Assembly (NCBI GenBank): GCA_022707725.1
Contig: JAKJAB010000137.1
Location: 1 to 8,550, forward strand
Direction: 5' to 3'
Source: Chloroflexota bacterium
Lineage (GTDB): Bacteria > Chloroflexota > Anaerolineae > B4-G1 > SLSP01
Length of the DNA: 8,550 nucleotides
The position numbers and the translations under genes are program-made. Positions 6,273-8,550 of this stretch are shown piece by piece; positions within the stretch are counted from its first letter, which is position 1; the number at the start of each line of letters is the position of its first letter. The notes under the pieces are model-generated. The model was not told the origin of the DNA. It was given only the letters and a program-made list of their open reading frames with translations, and made no database searches.

Positions 6273-7550
6273 CTACCCTACAACCTGCAACAAGTGATAG
6301 CTCTTCTTCCCCTTGCGCAGGACGACGAACTGCCCTTCGATTGCGTCCGTCAGCGCGACCGTCTGTTCCGCGCTGGCGGCCGGCGCGTTGTTGACGTAGA
6401 CCCCGCCGCTGTCGATTAGCCGGCGCGCCTCGCCTTTGGACTTCGTCAGCCCCGCATCCACGAGCACGTCCAGCAACGACCTGCCCGCGCCTTCCAACGC
6501 CGCCTTAGCAACCTGGCTAGAGGGCACGTCGCTGAAGATGTCGCCGATTTCCTCGGCGCTCAGCCCGGCGATGTCGCCGCCGAAGAGCGCCTGCGACGCC
6601 TGCATCGCCTTCGCCAGCGCCGTCTCACCGTGGACCAGCGCCGTCATCGTCTGCGCCAGCGCGCGCTGCGCCTCGCGCTGCTCCGGCTGCGTCGCCACTT
6701 TGTGCGCCAGCGGGGCGATTTCGTCCTGCGTCATCCAGGTGAAGTGCTTGAGGTCCTCGATCACGTCGGCGTCGTCGCGGTTGAGCCAGTACTGGTAGAA
6801 GCGGTACGGCGACGTGCGTTTCGCGTCCAGGAAGATCGTCCCATGGACCGACTTGCCGAGTTTCGAGCCGTCGGCGTTCGTCAACAACGGGAAAACCAGG
6901 CCGTAAGCGCGCACGTTGCGCACGCGGCGCAGCAGTTCCACGCCCGAGACGATGTTGCCCCACTGGTCGCTGCCGCCGGACTGCATCGTGCAGCCGAAAC
7001 GGTCGTAAAGTTGCACAAAGTCGTAGGCTTGCAGCAGCATGTAGCTGAACTCGGCGTAGGAGATGCCGTCCTCGCGCTCCAGCCGCGACTTGACCGAGTC
7101 CTTCGCCATCATATAGTTGACGGTGAAGTGTTTGCCCACGTCGCGCAAGAAATCCATCATCGGGACCGTACACAGCCAGTCGGCGTTGTTAGCAATCCGG
7201 GCCGGGTTGCTTTTGACCTCGAAGTCGAGAAAGCGCGCCAACTGCGGTTTGATGGCCTCGAGGTTGGCCTCCACCTGCTCGCGGTCCAACAAAGGCCGTT
7301 CGCCGGTCTTGCCGCTTGGGTCGCCAATCAGCCCGGTGCCGCCGCCGGCCAGCGCAATCGGCGAATGGCCGTATCTCTGCATCCGCGCCAGCCCCATCAG
7401 CGTCAACAGGTTGCCGATTTGCAGGCTGTCCGCCGAGGGATCGAAACCGATGTAGACCGTCACCTTTTCGGTCGCCAACATCTCCAGCGTCCCCTCCGTA
7501 AAGCTGTGGACCAACCCACGCCATTGAAATTCATCGAATACGTTTGTCAT
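6273..7550 (-). CDS. tyrS: Tyrosyl-tRNA synthetase
   Basis: Class I synthetase that charges tRNA-Tyr with tyrosine in the cytoplasm. The 425 residues match the standard bacterial TyrS layout: Rossmann domain with YIGFDPSADSL (33-43), GGGTGLIGDPSGKT (69-82), the tyrosine-pocket residues around SYMLLQAYDF (169-178, Y170, Q174, D177), GGSDQWGN (192-199), and the KMSKS counterpart KLGKS (230-234). An S4 RNA-binding domain follows at about 355-415 (LVDAGLTKSKGEARRLIDSG). The HIGH counterpart reads Q44-I-G-N47; the first His is normally nearly invariant, and the codon is CAA. ATG 7550 has AGGAGA four bases upstream. It lies downstream of the small membrane gene and aroE on the same strand, but a heptad-repeat region separates them. 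No separate promoter was recognised. Confidence 0.95.
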   Translation of the reverse strand: MTNVFDEFQWRGLVHSFTEGTLEMLATEKVTVYIGFDPSADSLQIGNLLTLMGLARMQRYGHSPIALAGGGTGLIGDPSGKTGERPLLDREQVEANLEAIKPQLARFLDFEVKSNPARIANNADWLCTVPMMDFLRDVGKHFTVNYMMAKDSVKSRLEREDGISYAEFSYMLLQAYDFVQLYDRFGCTMQSGGSDQWGNIVSGVELLRRVRNVRAYGLVFPLLTNADGSKLGKSVHGTIFLDAKRTSPYRFYQYWLNRDDADVIEDLKHFTWMTQDEIAPLAHKVATQPEQREAQRALAQTMTALVHGETALAKAMQASQALFGGDIAGLSAEEIGDIFSDVPSSQVAKAALEGAGRSLLDVLVDAGLTKSKGEARRLIDSGGVYVNNAPAASAEQTVALTDAIEGQFVVLRKGKKSYHLLQVVG

Positions 7551-7574
7551 ACTGTCTCCTCAAAGTGTTGATGA

Positions 7575-7602
7575 GAAGTATGGAGTACGGAGTATGAAGT
7601 AT
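7575..7602 (+). repeat. Four heptad repeats (G[G/A]AGTAN) upstream of tyrS
   Basis: Four consecutive heptamers on plus: GAAGTAT, GGAGTAC, GGAGTAT, GAAGTAT. They are oriented opposite to the eight heptads at 7611-7666 and separated from them by eight bases, so the transcript could fold into a long imperfect hairpin in the tyrS leader. Confidence 0.7.
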
Positions 7603-7610
7603 GGGCGCAC

Positions 7611-7666
7611 TTGCTCCCTACTCCTTACTCCTTACTTCCTACTCCTTACTTCCTACTCCTTACTCC
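7611..7666 (-). repeat. Eight tandem heptad repeats (GGAGTAN), inverted to the neighbouring cluster
   Basis: Read on the minus strand: GGAGTAA, GGAGTAG, GAAGTAA, GGAGTAG, GAAGTAA, GGAGTAA, GGAGTAG, and a degenerate GGAGCAA. These resemble the short tandemly repeated repetitive (STRR) heptamers described in cyanobacteria. The first heptad supplies the GAG-TAA end of the upstream membrane-protein gene. Reading it as plus-strand protein gives only a low-complexity LLLTPYF-type peptide. Confidence 0.8.
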
Positions 7667-7956
7667 CTGTTAATACGTCGCGCCAATACGCGCCACATAC
7701 CGCCCGCGTCAGGCAAATACCGGTAGTACAAGTACAAATCCGTCGCCACCATAACCAGATTGAGGACGTACAGTGCAATGATCCAATCCGGCGAGAACAA
7801 CAGCTTGTGCAAGATGCCGCTCAGATAGCCCACACAGATGATCGCCATAAACAGGGGGCTTTTTCCTTCCACGCGCTTGATGCGTATCGCTTTGGCGATT
7901 GAGATCGGCCAACTGAGACCAAAGCAGACCAACATCAGGATTTCAAAAATGCTCAT
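7660..7956 (-). CDS. Small three-helix membrane protein, PQ-loop/SemiSWEET-like
   Basis: A 98-residue protein with three predicted membrane helices at about 3-23, 35-53 and 57-78, a basic loop KAIRIKRVEGKS (22-33) between the first two, and a short basic tail ending RRINRE. The GLSWPISIAKAIR stretch and the GKS loop resemble conserved small membrane proteins of the PQ-loop (SemiSWEET-like) fold, but I cannot confirm the family or any substrate. ATG 7956 has a strong Shine-Dalgarno GAGGAG five bases upstream, which overlaps the aroE stop, so it is translationally linked to aroE. Its last codons and TAA run into the heptad-repeat array, so the C-terminal tail may have been altered by repeat growth. 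Confidence 0.7.
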   Translation of the reverse strand: MSIFEILMLVCFGLSWPISIAKAIRIKRVEGKSPLFMAIICVGYLSGILHKLLFSPDWIIALYVLNLVMVATDLYLYYRYLPDAGGMWRVLARRINRE

Positions 7957-7965
7957 CTTTGCTCC

Positions 7966-8550
7966 TCAGCTTTCCGCTTTCTGGCCGATCGCGGCCCGCC
8001 GCATCAGGGCTGTCACCGCTTCCACATCCAACGCCTGTCCCATCCATAGATCCAACGCCAGTGCGCCTTGCCGGGCCAGCATCCCCAAACCGTCGATGGC
8101 GCGCGCGCCCGATTGTCGAGCCAGATGCAGTAAGTGCGTTTCCAGTGGATTATAAACCAAATCGTAGACCGTCAAAGTCGGTGGAAGCGGCGTCCCCTCC
8201 GGCCATACACACCCTTCGACTCTAGGCCACATCCCGAGCGTCGTCGTGTTCACCAGCAAGTCCGCCGTTTGCGCGGCTTCGGTCAACGTTACCTCTGTCA
8301 AGGCTGCGACCTCAACAGGGGGAGCGGGGTCAGCGGGTTTTCGCGTTAGGGTGCGTTCGATTCGTTGGGGTCCCTGCGCGGTTTTGCCGCTCTGTGTTAG
8401 ATCTGCCACAAGTTGTCTGGCCCGCTCCACCGTGCGGTTCAATACGACGATGCGCGCTGCGCCCGCTCCCAACAACCCGTACACCACGCCGCGCGCCGCC
8501 CCACCCGCGCCGACTACGACGATCCGACGGCCCTCCGGTTCAAAGCCGTT
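7966..8550 (-). CDS. aroE: Shikimate dehydrogenase (NADP+), partial, C-terminal part
   Basis: Reduces 3-dehydroshikimate to shikimate with NADPH in the cytoplasm. The 194 C-terminal residues in the window cover the NADP-binding domain: VVVGAGGAARGVVYGLLG at the start, the NRT adenosine-phosphate motif (38-40), NTTTLGMWP (101-109), and the closing blocks DLVYNP, ETHLLHLARQSGA and DGLGMLARQGALALDLWMG. The catalytic Lys and Asp of the N-terminal domain lie beyond the right edge. Between NRT and NTT there are 63 residues against about 37 in E. coli AroE, an insertion of roughly 26 residues. The stop TGA (7968-7966) overlaps the RBS of the next gene, so the two probably form an operon, perhaps including tyrS. 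Confidence 0.92.
   Translation of the reverse strand, partial: NGFEPEGRRIVVVGAGGAARGVVYGLLGAGAARIVVLNRTVERARQLVADLTQSGKTAQGPQRIERTLTRKPADPAPPVEVAALTEVTLTEAAQTADLLVNTTTLGMWPRVEGCVWPEGTPLPPTLTVYDLVYNPLETHLLHLARQSGARAIDGLGMLARQGALALDLWMGQALDVEAVTALMRRAAIGQKAES

Noticed and set aside
6630..7571. 313-codon plus-strand ORF opposite tyrS
   Set aside because: Shadow of TyrS with no motif and no start signals.
7594..7902. Plus-strand ORF beginning with an LLLTPYF-type repeat peptide
   Set aside because: It is a translation of the heptad repeats and then runs antisense to the small membrane gene.

Overview
The window is GC-rich and gene-dense, with short gaps and Shine-Dalgarno/sigma70-type signals. 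An AroK-AroB fusion order, heptad GGAGTAN repeats and small GGTCGG palindromic repeats suggest a Chloroflexota (Anaerolineae-like) bacterium, possibly from a metagenome assembly. That placement is an inference from gene style; no marker gene here proves it.

Layout, left to right. (1) 1-937, minus: a bifunctional shikimate kinase/3-dehydroquinate synthase (AroKB). It runs off the left edge, and its frame is broken about where a small palindromic repeat sits inside the gene. (2) 971-1594, minus: a YdjM/DUF457-type integral membrane protein. (3) 1612-2904, minus: chorismate synthase AroC, with a good promoter at 3046-3074. These three genes lie head to tail with gaps of 17 and 33 nt and probably form one operon. 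(4) 3195-4574, minus: a PLP-dependent tyrosine phenol-lyase with its own near-consensus promoter and a strong RBS. (5) 4699-4980, minus: a small YkgJ/YeiW-type cysteine-rich metal-binding protein, probably made from a leaderless mRNA. (6) 4981-5160: a divergent control region with two perfect 33-bp tandem repeats between two promoters. (7) 5161-6267, plus: MnmA tRNA 2-thiouridylase. (8) 6273-7550, minus: tyrosyl-tRNA synthetase, convergent with mnmA with 5 nt between the stops. (9) 7575-7666: two inverted clusters of heptad repeats. (10) 7660-7956, minus: a small three-helix membrane protein. (11) 7966-8550, minus: the C-terminal two thirds of shikimate dehydrogenase AroE, cut by the right edge.

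The biological theme is aromatic amino acids. AroB, AroE, AroK and AroC supply four shikimate-pathway steps to chorismate. TyrRS uses the tyrosine that derives from it, and tyrosine phenol-lyase breaks tyrosine down to phenol, pyruvate and ammonia. MnmA and the YkgJ-like protein are housekeeping genes.

I found no phage, CRISPR, toxin-antitoxin or clearly new multi-gene system. The most interesting signals are the small palindromic repeat shared by the broken aroKB gene and the mnmA control region, the heptad-repeat clusters, and several departures from family consensus (TyrRS HIGH motif, AroE insertion, AroC ARET motif).
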